From Xenoacremonium recifei (taxonomy: Eukaryota > Ascomycota > Sordariomycetes > Hypocreales > Nectriaceae), in the NCBI GenBank assembly GCA_012184525.1, contig WOFQ01000055.1, positions 1 to 64,000 of the forward strand: DNA of 64,000 nt, read 5' to 3'. Position 1 is the first letter of the stretch. Every line of letters starts with the position of its first letter. Below the pieces are notes generated by a model. It saw only the letters and a list, made by a program, of their open reading frames with translations. It was not told the DNA's origin and searched no databases. A program made the translations under genes and the position numbers. This document shows positions 10,401 to 26,106 of the stretch, piece after piece.

Positions 10401-11845
10401 ACCTGAGTGCCCCTAATTCAAGTGGCTGGACTCCTTTAAATTCAGCCTCAGTCTCAGGTCATCTGGATATTGTCAAGCTCCTGCTAGAGAAGGGCGCCGA
10501 CTTGACTATTCCCAGTTCAGATGGCTGGACTCCTTTAAATTCAGCCTCAGACTCAGGTCATCTGGATATCGTCAAGCTCCTGCTAGAGAAGGGTGCTGAC
10601 CTGAGTGCCCCTAATTCAAGTGGCTGGACTCCGTTGAATTCAGCCTCAATGTCAGGCCATCTGGAAATTGTCAGGGTATTACTAAAACATGGTGCTGACT
10701 CGAGTATTCCGAATTCAAGTGGCACGACTCCATTATACCAAGCTTCAAGAAGAGGCTATCTTGATATCGTCAGGGTACTCCTGAAGCATGGCGCGGACCT
10801 GACTATTCCGAACCTAAATGGCTGGACTCCATTAAATGCAGCCTCAGAGTCAGGCCATCTAGAGGTCGTTAAGCTCCTACTAAAGAAGGGTGCTGACCTG
10901 AGTGCCCCTAATTCAAATGGCTGGACTCCGTTGAATTCAGCCTCAGGTTCAGGTCATCTGGAAGTCGTCAAGCTCCTGCTGAAGAACGGTGCTGACATTG
11001 CAACCCGTACGGTTTATGGAGACAGCGCGCTTACCCTGGCTTCAAGGAATGGCCATTTAGATGTGGTAAGACTGCTTCTAGACCATGGTTCTAACCCAGA
11101 CATTCCTAACTCTTCCGGGTGGAGTCCGATGGCCATAGCTTCTATGGAAAACCATGTTGAGGTTGTGTCTCTTTTGTTAGAGAAGGGTGCAGCATGTATC
11201 CCATACTTTAGGCCTGACGGCTCACCTGCTGTGGAACTGGCGACATTCCGCAGACACGACGAAACACTCCAAATTGCTTCCGGCAACATCCGGAACGACA
11301 TGAACACCGATATAGGTATGAGAGGACTGACTGCATTGCACGTTGCCTCCCGGAATGGATGTGATCTTGTCGTCAGAGCGCTGCTGGCAAGTGGGAAATT
11401 CCCAATAAACGCTCGCACCTGGAGTGGCGCCACAGCTCTTTCGGCCGCAGTGAGGAACGGCCAGACGACTACAACGGAGATTTTGCTAGCTACCGATGGC
11501 GTCGACCCATGTTTGAGGGACGGTTTTCACCGTACAGCATTCTGGTGGGCAAAGCGGTGCGGGAATCCCAGAGTTTTAGAGCAACTGCTTGGTCACGCCC
11601 GGCAGCACAGCGTACCAATCGAAGAGGACGATGAGCCTTTGATAAGCCTACCACCATACAGGCAAGAAGAAGAACTCTATTGTGACGCATGTCTGCTATC
11701 GATTCACGCTCCGGAAAATGAGGGTTTCACTTGTAAGATCTGTGTTGGTGGTAATTTTTATATCTGTACGGCCTGTTATGACTGGGGCGTAAGGTGTTTC
11801 GATCATTCGCATTCTTTGACGTCTTGTGGAGAAGCTATACCTTGA
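7422..11845 (+). CDS. HeLo-NACHT-ankyrin-ZZ protein, NLR-like signal-transducing NTPase
   Basis: Two exons, 7422-8010 and 8064-11845, joined across a 53-nt intron (GTGAGG donor, CTGAC branch, TTTCAG acceptor), give 1456 residues. Residues 1 to about 195 are a HeLo (prion-inhibition and propagation) domain beginning MEPLGLAVGIAGLAGLF, with the characteristic AARFDADKCRFE.WGRAVG block. A NACHT NTPase follows, with Walker A GPAGFGKT (about 251-258) and Walker B LILDGLDECTW (about 345-355). From about 723 to 1363 there are about 18-20 ankyrin repeats, nine of them in a 99-bp tandem array. The last 50 residues form a ZZ-like zinc finger (CDAC, CKIC, CTAC, then HSH). Related HeLo-NACHT proteins are fungal NLR analogues linked to heterokaryon incompatibility and regulated cell death; HeLo in HET-S inserts into membranes. 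A role in non-self recognition here is inference from architecture. All key NTPase residues are intact and the frame is open, so the gene looks functional. Confidence 0.9.
10127..11017 (+). repeat. tandem array of nine 99-bp ankyrin-coding repeats
   Basis: Repeat starts (GGCTGGACTCC or close variants) fall exactly 99 bp apart at 10127, 10226, 10325, 10424, 10523, 10622, 10721, 10820 and 10919. The units at 10325-10423 and 10523-10621 are identical over all 99 bases although another unit lies between them, a sign of recent homogenisation with a 198-bp higher-order period. Differences concentrate at a few codons: the SAS-x-SG position and the TIPNSD/SAPNSS loop. The seventh unit (10721) is the most divergent. 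Confidence 0.95.
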
Positions 11846-12020
11846 AAGTATGAGGAAGCGATCTTTTAGAACACATTTCATAGAATAGCTGCCTAGTTAG
11901 TCTCAGAACGTATTATATCCATACCATAAAGTTATGTCACTCAACCTGAGCGACATGGACCATTTTGTCAGCGGGAGACCTGATATAAAAGTTATGAATG
12001 TTCATTGTTTTGCCTCATAT

Positions 12021-12617
12021 TTACAAGCTAGTTAATAATTCCAAAAACATGGACGAAATCTGTGCCTCGACACCATTCTCAATCCATATCTCCTTATCAT
12101 CAATACTGATCTGCTGCCTCTTCATGCATGAATCTAACAGCGTAGGCTCTACAGCAATTCCGGGCGCAGTCGCAACTGGGTGCATTCGCAGACCGTGAAG
12201 AATGTCCCGCAAGTGAGCTGCCCCCTTCGTACCCCCTCTCCCGCCATATGTCACAATTGCAGCCGGTTTACCCTTCCATTCGTAGAATAGGTAGTCCAAT
12301 GCGTTCTTGAGACTTGCTGGAACGCTCCAATTGTATTGCGGTGTGACGAAGATGAAAGCGCTATACTCTCTTACTTTCGAGCTCCATGCCCGTGTATGTT
12401 CGTGGGCGTAATGAGGCGTAGGGTCGGCCTCCGGGAGGTGTGATGGCACGGCAGGCTCGTTATATAAGGGCAGGCCTTGTTCTTTGAGATCGAGTATCTC
12501 CAGGGTTTCTTTGCAGCCGCGGCGTGAAACGATATCAAGAACGTAATGAGCAATGAATGGATTGAGTCGAGGCTCCCTCGTACTGCATATGACGACAGCA
12601 ATTTTTTTAGATGTCAT
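12021..12617 (-). CDS. NADPH-dependent FMN reductase (flavodoxin-like fold)
   Basis: Single exon of 198 residues if read from the ATG at 12617. The frame extends upstream to 12695, but the MTSKKIAVVICSTR start matches where this family begins and gives a normal length. Visible family features are the ICSTREPR phosphate-binding loop for FMN (about 9-16), the TPQYNWSVPASLKNALDYL block (about 97-115) and the VTYGGRGGTKGA loop. It is a soluble flavoprotein of the NAD(P)H:FMN/quinone reductase type; electron acceptors could be quinones, azo compounds or metals and cannot be told from sequence. It ends only 175 bp from the convergent NLR gene and is divergent from the MFS exporter across 481 bp, which suggests that reductase and exporter may be co-regulated. 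Confidence 0.85.
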   Translation of the reverse strand: MTSKKIAVVICSTREPRLNPFIAHYVLDIVSRRGCKETLEILDLKEQGLPLYNEPAVPSHLPEADPTPHYAHEHTRAWSSKVREYSAFIFVTPQYNWSVPASLKNALDYLFYEWKGKPAAIVTYGGRGGTKGAAHLRDILHGLRMHPVATAPGIAVEPTLLDSCMKRQQISIDDKEIWIENGVEAQISSMFLELLTSL

Positions 12618-13098
12618 GATGATAGTGATCAGGCATCTCAGGTGCAGACCGAAGAGCTGGTCAAAATTATCGAGGACGCTTGTGTCTAACTGCAACCCAG
12701 TTAGGCGCAGGTATTGTGCATCTATATTCGCGTGTCGTTAGAAGAAGATCTTTAAAGGCTTTAAGTACTCCCCGAATAGGTGAACACGGATCTGAATTCC
12801 TCAGGTCAAGATCTCCGATCGGACAAAACCAGCCAAGAAGAGCAATGCTCTCCATGGAGGTTATAATCGAACTAATCCACTGAATGTTGGTGGATGGATG
12901 CTTCTGATGAGAATTTCTCATTTGGGAAATATCCTCCGCGGGATCTAGCTATGCCCGCGGGTATGCGGATGATCAATTTTTGAACGCGTCTGCAACAGTA
13001 GAAACATGTATAATTAAATCTTGTAGTTCAAAAATTCCAAATGTTCCCTTTTAAATCAAGTTCAGGTCTTTTTCTCGTCGTGCCTGAGAAGTGACAGT
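12618..13098. promoter_or_regulatory. divergent promoter region, FMN reductase and MFS exporter
   Basis: 481 bp between the two start codons. The MFS side contains an AT-rich patch near 13005-13060. There is no clear TATA box or named factor site. The head-to-head arrangement implies a shared control region. Confidence 0.4.
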
Positions 13099-14718
13099 AT
13101 GGAAAACACCAAGGTCGAGAAAGGGTCTGCGAGCCAACAGCCCAATGTCTCAACGTCTACGCAACCGTCCATCGCTAAGCACTTCTATGATAAGCTGCTC
13201 ATTTTCCCTCCGATTGATGATGCAAAGAGCTTTGAACCCTGGAAGAAGCACTTCTTCACCGGGATAGTCTCTTTGGCCGCAGTTGCTGCGCCCCTACAGA
13301 GCACCATGCTGATGCGTATGTCGTTTCTTCGAAGATCACAGTATTCAGGCTAACAGGACTATATCTTCGTAGCGGCATTACCTGAAATCTCAAAATATTT
13401 CCATGTCTCAAGAACACTCGCAAATCTTTCCATCGCTTTCTACGTATTGGCCATGGGTGTCATCCCCCTCTGGTGGTCAGTCATGTCGGAGCTCTTCGGC
13501 AGGCGTCCGGTCTACATCGTGTCGTTTGCCCTGTTCTTGGTTCTCAACGCCATCTCCGCAGTCAGTGTCTCGATAGACATGCTTATCGTTATGCGCGTTC
13601 TGTCCGGAGGGGCTTCGGCTTCCGTACAAGCCGTTGGTGCGGGAACTATCGCAGACCTCTGGGAAGTTGAGCGTCGCGGTCAGGCGATGGCATATTTCTT
13701 CCTAGGCCCCATGGTTGGGCCACTGATCTCTCCTATTCTTGGAGGAATCCTTACCGAACGGCTTGGCTGGCGAAGTACTCAATGGGCAACGGTTGTTTAC
13801 GGGGGTATAGTATGGCTCTTGATCGTCTTCTGCCTCCCCGAGACCCTTGCAAAGAGGCCTCAAGCAGGGGGCTCGACTTCGAGTACGGAAGTAAAAAAAG
13901 CTCAAGATGAAACCCTTCCAAAGTTTCGACGCACTATCAAAATCCTTCTTCAGCCTTTTGAGATTATCGGGTATCTCCGATTTCCCCCGGTCCTGCTCAC
14001 AGTATATTACGCCAGCACCACTTTTGCCATTTATTACGCCGTCAGAATTTCCCTCCAGACCCTTTTTTCAGATCCTCCATACTCGTTTCCAGCGCTCATA
14101 CTCGGTCTTACATACATTCCTTGTGCCCTCGGCTCTATTGCCGCGTCCCTGCTGGGAGGCCGTTGGGCAGACCGCGTTATGCGACGACAGGCAAAGTCTG
14201 CGGGTAGGTATGATAGCTCAGGACAAATACAGTACTTGCCAGGAGATCGGTTAGGAGAAAACGCGTGGTTTGCATCCCTCCTCTATCCAGCTGCCGCGCT
14301 ATGGTTCGGCTGGGCCATCGACAAGCATGTTTTCTGGTTTTGCCCCGTAAGTATACTTATTACACATGACACCTTGAGATATTTCTCATAGGCTAATCTC
14401 GCCCAACATCGCAAGTGCCTCGCGACATTCTTCTTTGGCCTCGGAAGCAGTCTGGTTTTCAGCATGACTTCAACCATGCTGACCGAGTTGTTCCCCGGAA
14501 GCACAAGCACCGGGATGGCTCTAAACAACATCTTGCGAAACTCCCTAGCCTGTGTTGCCGTAGTGGTCATGCAGCCTTTGATCGATGCCATTGGCCCGGG
14601 TTGGATATTTACTGGACTAGCGGTTATTGGCTGGGCAAGTGTTGGTATCATTTGGTTGTTCAAGAGAAATGCGGTCAAGTGGGCGTCTGATATGAGCGCG
14701 AAGCTACAAAGTAAATAG
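13099..14718 (+). CDS. MFS transporter, DHA1 drug:H+ antiporter type (QDR/DTR1-like)
   Basis: Three exons, 13099-13315, 13373-14346 and 14392-14718, give 505 residues. Introns of 57 and 45 nt have GTATGT and GTAAGT donors and TAG acceptors; the first has a CTAAC branch site. The joint after exon 1 restores STMLMPALPEIS, a usual start of TM1 and loop in this family. The motif-A loop SELFGRRPVYIVS lies after TM2, and the TM4-5 signature GAGTIADLWEVERRGQAMA, followed by GPLIGP-type spacing (LGPMVGPLISPILGG), marks the 12-spanner DHA1 group. A long hydrophilic loop (about residues 245-270) separates the two halves. Such proteins export drugs, polyamines, weak acids or secondary metabolites from the plasma membrane; the substrate here is unknown. 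Divergent from the FMN reductase. Confidence 0.88.
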
Positions 14719-20475
<5,757 letters not shown>

Positions 20476-21905
20476 TTACCTACTTGCAGGATTAGAGAAA
20501 GTACATCCTATAGGGGTGCAACAGAAAATAGAGGGTAGTGAATAAAGAAAAGTTCCTATTAAATCGTCATACGGCGCGGTGCTCAAGCTCCTCTTGCGAG
20601 ACATGCACCCAAAAGTAAATCTCCTGATCGACTTCCTTCCGGATCGATCGATTGTACTTCTATCGTCCCCAATGACGACAAGCCCAGTTCGCAAACGAAG
20701 CCATTGCAACAACTGACGTTTGTCGCATATGCTGCAAAAGGGCGCGCGGGTGTTAGACCGTCAGCCTCCCTCCCAGCGTTCACATCTGCGTCACTGGCTT
20801 AACCTCTACGTATTTTACGCTGCGATCCGATCGAGGCTTGGGTCGAAACGGAATGGACTGGAGTGTCCGTCACGAGATCTGCCCGCCGAGTCAATGTCTC
20901 TCCATCACCGGCTAGGCCTGGAACGGCCGGCAAGGGCTGCATGCACGCGAGCGTTCCCAGGGGGAGGTGAAGTCATCAATGATGGTTCCAATTATATCAT
21001 ACATCTATCTATATCGACCTTTGTGCAGGTCGCAGCATATCGGTATCCGTGATCATCATTCCCTTATCGTCATAGTAGTATCGTGCGACCCATAAATAAC
21101 CAAACTGATGTGTGTGGGGGGATGAAACCACGACGTCCGCCCCAGCTTTTCTGGAGTCTTCCCAAGTTCCCAAAAGTGACGTCCGCCATAATTAGAACCA
21201 AGTAAGAAAAAAAGAGCATTGTTTGCAATTGCAAAAGGAAAAACCAGAGAAAGACGGTGCCAGCCACCCCGTGGAGCATACACGCTATACCTGCAAAAGG
21301 TAGTTTCTCTTTTTTTTGTCTAGAACCGTCCCGCTCGTGCGCCCATTCGTATCAAGAAACAGAAAGCAGACCCGTATCGTGCCCAATCATTCCGGGAAAA
21401 TGCGCTGCGTCAAACACATAATGTACAGATACCTAGACCAACCCGCAGAAGTACACCCAGCGTCGCTTCGTGGAGGGGGGCCCGAATTAGAAAGAGGAAA
21501 TAGATAGGCAGGGAATGAAATGGAAAGATCAGGAGAAGAAAATTCCTTCGCGAGACAGGATGCTGCGAGCACCCGCAGGCGCCATGTCATCATCCCCGAG
21601 CCAAGGTGATGCTGCCGGGCGGGGTGGTGATGTCAACGGGCATCAGAAAATGACGTCAAGCCTAGGACCCTGCAGCAGCGCAGGACCCTGAAGACCCACC
21701 ACCCGCCTTGTGTTCCGGACCCACTCCGCTGCGCTCAAGGGCCACTGATTGGTTGCAGCCGCCCTCTATCGTTCAGCGTCAGTCCATGGCATCCACGTCA
21801 TGCACCATCATCCGTTGCATGATGCCACCCTGGTCCTGGACTCGGCAAAGGGGAGCCCAGGGCAGAACTGAGGGCCTCGTGATGGCTTCGAACCGGGCTT
21901 TGGGC
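20476..21905. other. intergenic between convergent AROM and Rpn4-like genes
   Basis: 1.43 kb between two convergent stop codons, expected to hold both 3' UTRs. Open frames here are short and unrecognisable; the longer plus-strand frame from 21708 lies largely antisense to the zinc-finger gene. Nothing else recognised. Confidence 0.5.
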
Positions 21906-23792
21906 TCAAGCGGCGCGGCGACGGTGCTTCCCTGGCAGGGGCATGTCAGGATGGCAAACCCGGAAATGCCGGGTCAGGGCATCCGCTCGGCTGAATGTCT
22001 TCTCCTCTTGGCAGAGATGGCAGCGGACCTTTTGCTTGCGCGCGTTGTGGATGGTGTCCTCATGTCGCGTGAGGTCGTAAGGCCGCGAGAAGATAGTGTT
22101 GCATTGCTTGCCGGTGCTCGGGTTGATGCGATTGCAACGGTGAGGTCCAGCCTGACTACCAATGACAGCGGTATTCCGCGGGCCATTGATGGTCTGCGCT
22201 TGTCGGTGACCCTCTCGCTTGTGCTTCTGAAGCAATGCCGGTGTCTCAAACCTCAACGTGCAGCCGTGATACGTGCATGTGTAAGTGCCGCCATCGGCTG
22301 ATGCGCCCGCGGGTCGCATTGAGTGCACAGGAGTGTTGTGTCCTGAGTCTGCAGAGCTAGAACCCGTTGAACTCAGACGCGGCGGAGTGTCATGGCTCTG
22401 TCGAGTCTGGGCGATGAAAGGATATTGCTGAGGAACCGAGATGCCAGTAGGCAATTGCGAGGGAAGGTAGCTGAAGTGGTTGGCAGTCCCATCGTTCATG
22501 TGGTGCTGATCGTGGGATCCGTGGCCAACCATGGCTTTGGAGAAGTTGTCAACCTCAAAACCACCGTCGTGAGGAGGAAACAGAGGGAAGTTGCCCTCCT
22601 CGGGTTCGTTGAACTCGAGGATAGCGTCCTTGGGCGAGATGGTCTTGGGCGTCTCAGGCTCGTGGCGTTGAGACATCTGTTGGCTCATCATCTGCGCCTC
22701 CTGCTGTGCCTGCTGTTGCTCTCGCATCCGCTGAGCGGAGTTGAAGTGAACATTGCCCATGGGGTGCGTTCCAAAGTCGTGGCTAGGCGAAGGAGCGAGA
22801 GGCGATCCTGTCCGGAAGGGAGATCGGTCGCGCGAAACACTCGATGCTGGGGAGTGATGCGCGCTCAGATGCTGGCTGTTGGCGGCCTGAAGTCTCTGGG
22901 AGAACAGGTCGTTATTTGACGAGACAGCCATCTGAGGCTGCGAGGATGACGAGGACGTGATGGCGAAATTGGGGTTGTACAGTTCGTCGCTGTAGACGTC
23001 CGTCATTGTGCGATCGAGCTTCGGGACATTGCCGTAGCCTAGAGATAGAAATAGTGAGCTTTGATCGTCGTCTTTGTCGACCACGACAGGCATCATGCGC
23101 TGTCGTCGCCGCCCACTGTCAGACTCACCAACTGTGGGTGTCGCAGGTGAGTCACCCGCGATGGAACTCGCCACTGAGGCGGGATGCGATCTGTTGCTGG
23201 GAAAGTCGGGAGCTGGCAGCAGGCCGCGATCGACGCGCGGCTTGCTTCGAGGTCCTGAGATGGTGACAGGATACGCCATGTCGGGCATACCATTCTCCAA
23301 TCCACCGAAGCCCGAGTACGGTGCTAATGACTTGGCGAGGTGGTAGTAACCGTTCTGACCGTTGGGGCCGTTGACGAAGCCAGCGTTGTTGTGGTCTGCG
23401 AGGCCCTCGTGGGCAGAGTCGGTGACTGCGATCTGAGGGTTCGAGGTGTTGTGGGTGAATGGCGAGGCAGGGCCGTTGGAACCCATTGAAGACAACGAAG
23501 AGTCGCGCTGGTGATGCGGGATTCGCCCCAACCGGGGAGGATACTGGGCGACGGGACCAGCCCAAGAGTCGGACTGCATCAGGTCGCTGTGGTCGTCGGA
23601 GTCGTGATTGAAGATGGCGAGCGAGTCGTCAAAATCGGATCGCGGGAGTTCGACTGGCGACGAGTTGTATGATGAGAAGTCGAGAGGGTAGGCGGCCTGG
23701 CTGTCGAAGTTGTAGTTGTGGTGGTAGTTGTTATACTGCTGCTGGGTGGTCGTCGAGTGTTGTTGATGTGGCAATCGAGGAACAGATATCAT
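21906..23792 (-). CDS. Rpn4-like C2H2 zinc-finger transcription factor
   Basis: Single exon, 628 residues from the ATG at 23792 (context CATCAACATG). The frame stays open another 54 codons upstream, but without an ATG. The first 490 residues are low-complexity and rich in Gln, Ser, Pro and Asn with acidic patches, typical of an activation region. The last about 130 hold three fingers: YTCTYHGCTLRFETP with KHKREGH; HRCNRINPSTGKQCNTIFSR with RHEDTIH, a long-loop variant; and VRCHLCQEEKTFSRADALTR with FRVCH. The block NARKQKVRCHLC..EKTFSRADALTRH is, to my knowledge, shared with filamentous-fungal proteins annotated as Rpn4, the activator of proteasome genes; yeast RPN4 itself diverges outside the fingers. 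A nuclear role in proteasome or stress gene control is inference. A very long upstream non-coding region suggests complex control. Confidence 0.8.
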   Translation of the reverse strand: MISVPRLPHQQHSTTTQQQYNNYHHNYNFDSQAAYPLDFSSYNSSPVELPRSDFDDSLAIFNHDSDDHSDLMQSDSWAGPVAQYPPRLGRIPHHQRDSSLSSMGSNGPASPFTHNTSNPQIAVTDSAHEGLADHNNAGFVNGPNGQNGYYHLAKSLAPYSGFGGLENGMPDMAYPVTISGPRSKPRVDRGLLPAPDFPSNRSHPASVASSIAGDSPATPTVGESDSGRRRQRMMPVVVDKDDDQSSLFLSLGYGNVPKLDRTMTDVYSDELYNPNFAITSSSSSQPQMAVSSNNDLFSQRLQAANSQHLSAHHSPASSVSRDRSPFRTGSPLAPSPSHDFGTHPMGNVHFNSAQRMREQQQAQQEAQMMSQQMSQRHEPETPKTISPKDAILEFNEPEEGNFPLFPPHDGGFEVDNFSKAMVGHGSHDQHHMNDGTANHFSYLPSQLPTGISVPQQYPFIAQTRQSHDTPPRLSSTGSSSADSGHNTPVHSMRPAGASADGGTYTCTYHGCTLRFETPALLQKHKREGHRQAQTINGPRNTAVIGSQAGPHRCNRINPSTGKQCNTIFSRPYDLTRHEDTIHNARKQKVRCHLCQEEKTFSRADALTRHFRVCHPDMPLPGKHRRRAA

Positions 23793-26085
23793 GTTGATGT
23801 TGATGGAGGAAGATGTAATGGGGAAGAGAGATTGTTTAAAGTTGGCAGGCGCAGTGGCAAATCGACGGGATGGCGGCCCTTTAATAGGGAAGGCCTGCGA
23901 GGCCGGTTTGTAAGGTGAATGGAATCCCGTCGCGGACGATGGAGGAGGGGACAAGGATGAGGATGGAATGGTCCACAGGCGGCGCCTCGACCAAGACCCT
24001 GGGATCCACCGAATGATGCACAGAACCCGCGGCCTGGTTGGGATTGTCTGGGCTCTGGGATCGGAGGGGGGGTGGGCTTAGTGAGTCAAGATCCGGAGTC
24101 GTCGAAGTATCGGTACGGGGCGCGAGGTACCTGGCGCTGAGTGCCGGAGTCTGGCGGCCTGGAGTGTCGCTGGCGCGCTGTTGCTGGCTGAGGTCCGGCA
24201 GGTTGCGGAGGGAGTTCTCCCTATAGAGTGTGCGATGCTCGGATGTTGGGAGGCTGCCCGAGGAGGGATGACGAGATGGATGGTTCGGGTGACTTCCGCG
24301 TGATTCGATCTGAGGTGATGCTCGGTGGTCAATGGCTTGTCTTGCAATGGCAGTCAGCGTCGGACTCGCAGTCGGGAGAGGGGGAAGGCAGATATATACG
24401 GGCAGTGTCGAATGGCTCTTCCTTCTCTCCTGCTTCTGCAGCGTCACCCGCTCGCTGCCGCCTGTAGTAGGGCCGGTGACTGAGGTGCCAACTGCTCCCC
24501 TCCTGGAGGGCTCCGTCCGCGCTGCTCAACGCAAGCTGGGCTGGGCTGGAGAAGGCCTTGCAAGAAGACCCCACTGCCCGTCCATCGTGCCCGTACCGTC
24601 CGTGATGTGGGAAGCATGCCCAGCCAGCCCAGCCAGCCCAGCATGCCCAGCCCTGCCTGCCCAGGGCTAGTGGTGTTGGAGCGTTTGCCGTCTCGGACGC
24701 TTGGCTTGGTAGGTCGCAGGCCCTGCCCTGGTGTCTCTGGTGACAGGTGCTGCTGAGCCCGTGGAGCACCGAGCCCTCCACTGACGTATGGGCGTCCGTA
24801 GATCGCCGTATCCCTGTCCAGCTCGACTTGGAACGGGTCCAGCTCGGCCTGCCAGCATGGAATGGGGAGGGGGCTCAGCCACACCTCTCGCCTCGTGTCT
24901 GTCTTGAGTCCGAGGTATCTTTTCTTAGCAATGCGGCGGGCCACGTACATCGCTCGCTCTCGTCGAGTGGCTTTACCGTGAGGCTTGACTTGGGAACGGA
25001 GGACAGCTATGTCCGACGGATGGATGACTGGACTGGACTGGCTACCTCCTCCTCCGGGCTCGGGGCAGGCAGTCCAGTGGATTATGCGTCACATGACGCT
25101 TCGCGACAGCGCTCAGGTGACCTGCGTAAACGATGCGCTTGACAAATCGTATGGTCGCTCGTCTGGCTACCTCACCTTACCTGCGACATACGACTTGTCG
25201 CACTCAGCTAACATGCTTTGAGGGCTTTCTACCGAGTATCTCATCTCGATCGATGTCCGCTACGGCGCAACGGCTCCCTTAAAGCTCACTGAAACTCGCG
25301 CGCGCGCGGGCGCTATCATAGTCAGGAAGAACGCCAGACCATCCATCGCATGACACAGTACATGGCGTGACGGGCCCTTCATGTACAGTACCCAAAGCGT
25401 TCACCCCAACCCCCAATCCGACTACATTGTTGAGCAACAAGAGATGCAAGTGCATTGAAAGAGAAAATTTTTTCATCCCTCTGATCCCGGGACAAATTCT
25501 TAATCCAGGACCATCTGTGTGCCGTCCCCCCTCGTAACTGGCAGCCTGTAAGCGTGCAGACCGTCCCTCCTCCCACCTCAACTGGACCCCTCAACGCTCC
25601 CCACGGTGCCCACGTCCCAGGGGCCCTGGCTTGGATTTCCAGGTTTTCCGCCGGCATACGTTACCTTACCTTACCCTTTTTCACAATTGAGGTGTCAACG
25701 GGGCAATAGGCTGCAATGTTTCCGTCCTCCGTGCAAGACGGTCGCAGAATTCCTCAGCCGCTCGGCCTAGCCGGTGCCTCGGAGCCCGTCCGTCGTTTTC
25801 AACCAATCACAGCTGTGGCTGGTGCCCTGCTCCGCCACCCTTCTCGAGCTCAACAGCGTTAGCGCCCTGCCGTGTCGCAGCGATCGGGCAGCTCCTTCCC
25901 CGATGCTGGCCCAGATGCATCTGGCTGTTGCCCAAGACGGGCAGGGCCAGCTGCAGGAGAGCCAAGGTGCATTTCTGCGAGGTTCCATTTCCTCGCATCT
26001 CGTTTACTCTCCAACTATCTGCTTGGCACAGGGAACCAACCAGGGGGCCATAATTCATTACAGTTTTTTTTTCTCCTCGCTTCTT

Positions 26086-26106
26086 GAAGGAAGGAAGGAA
26101 GGAAGG
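26086..26106. repeat. (AAGG)n simple repeat
   Basis: About five uninterrupted copies of GGAA/AAGG following a poly-T tract in the gene-poor region. Confidence 0.85.

Noticed and set aside
21708..22301. 197-codon plus-strand open frame over the 3' end of the Rpn4-like gene
   Set aside because: It lies mainly antisense to the zinc-finger coding region, has no recognised domain, and is explained by codon bias of the real gene.
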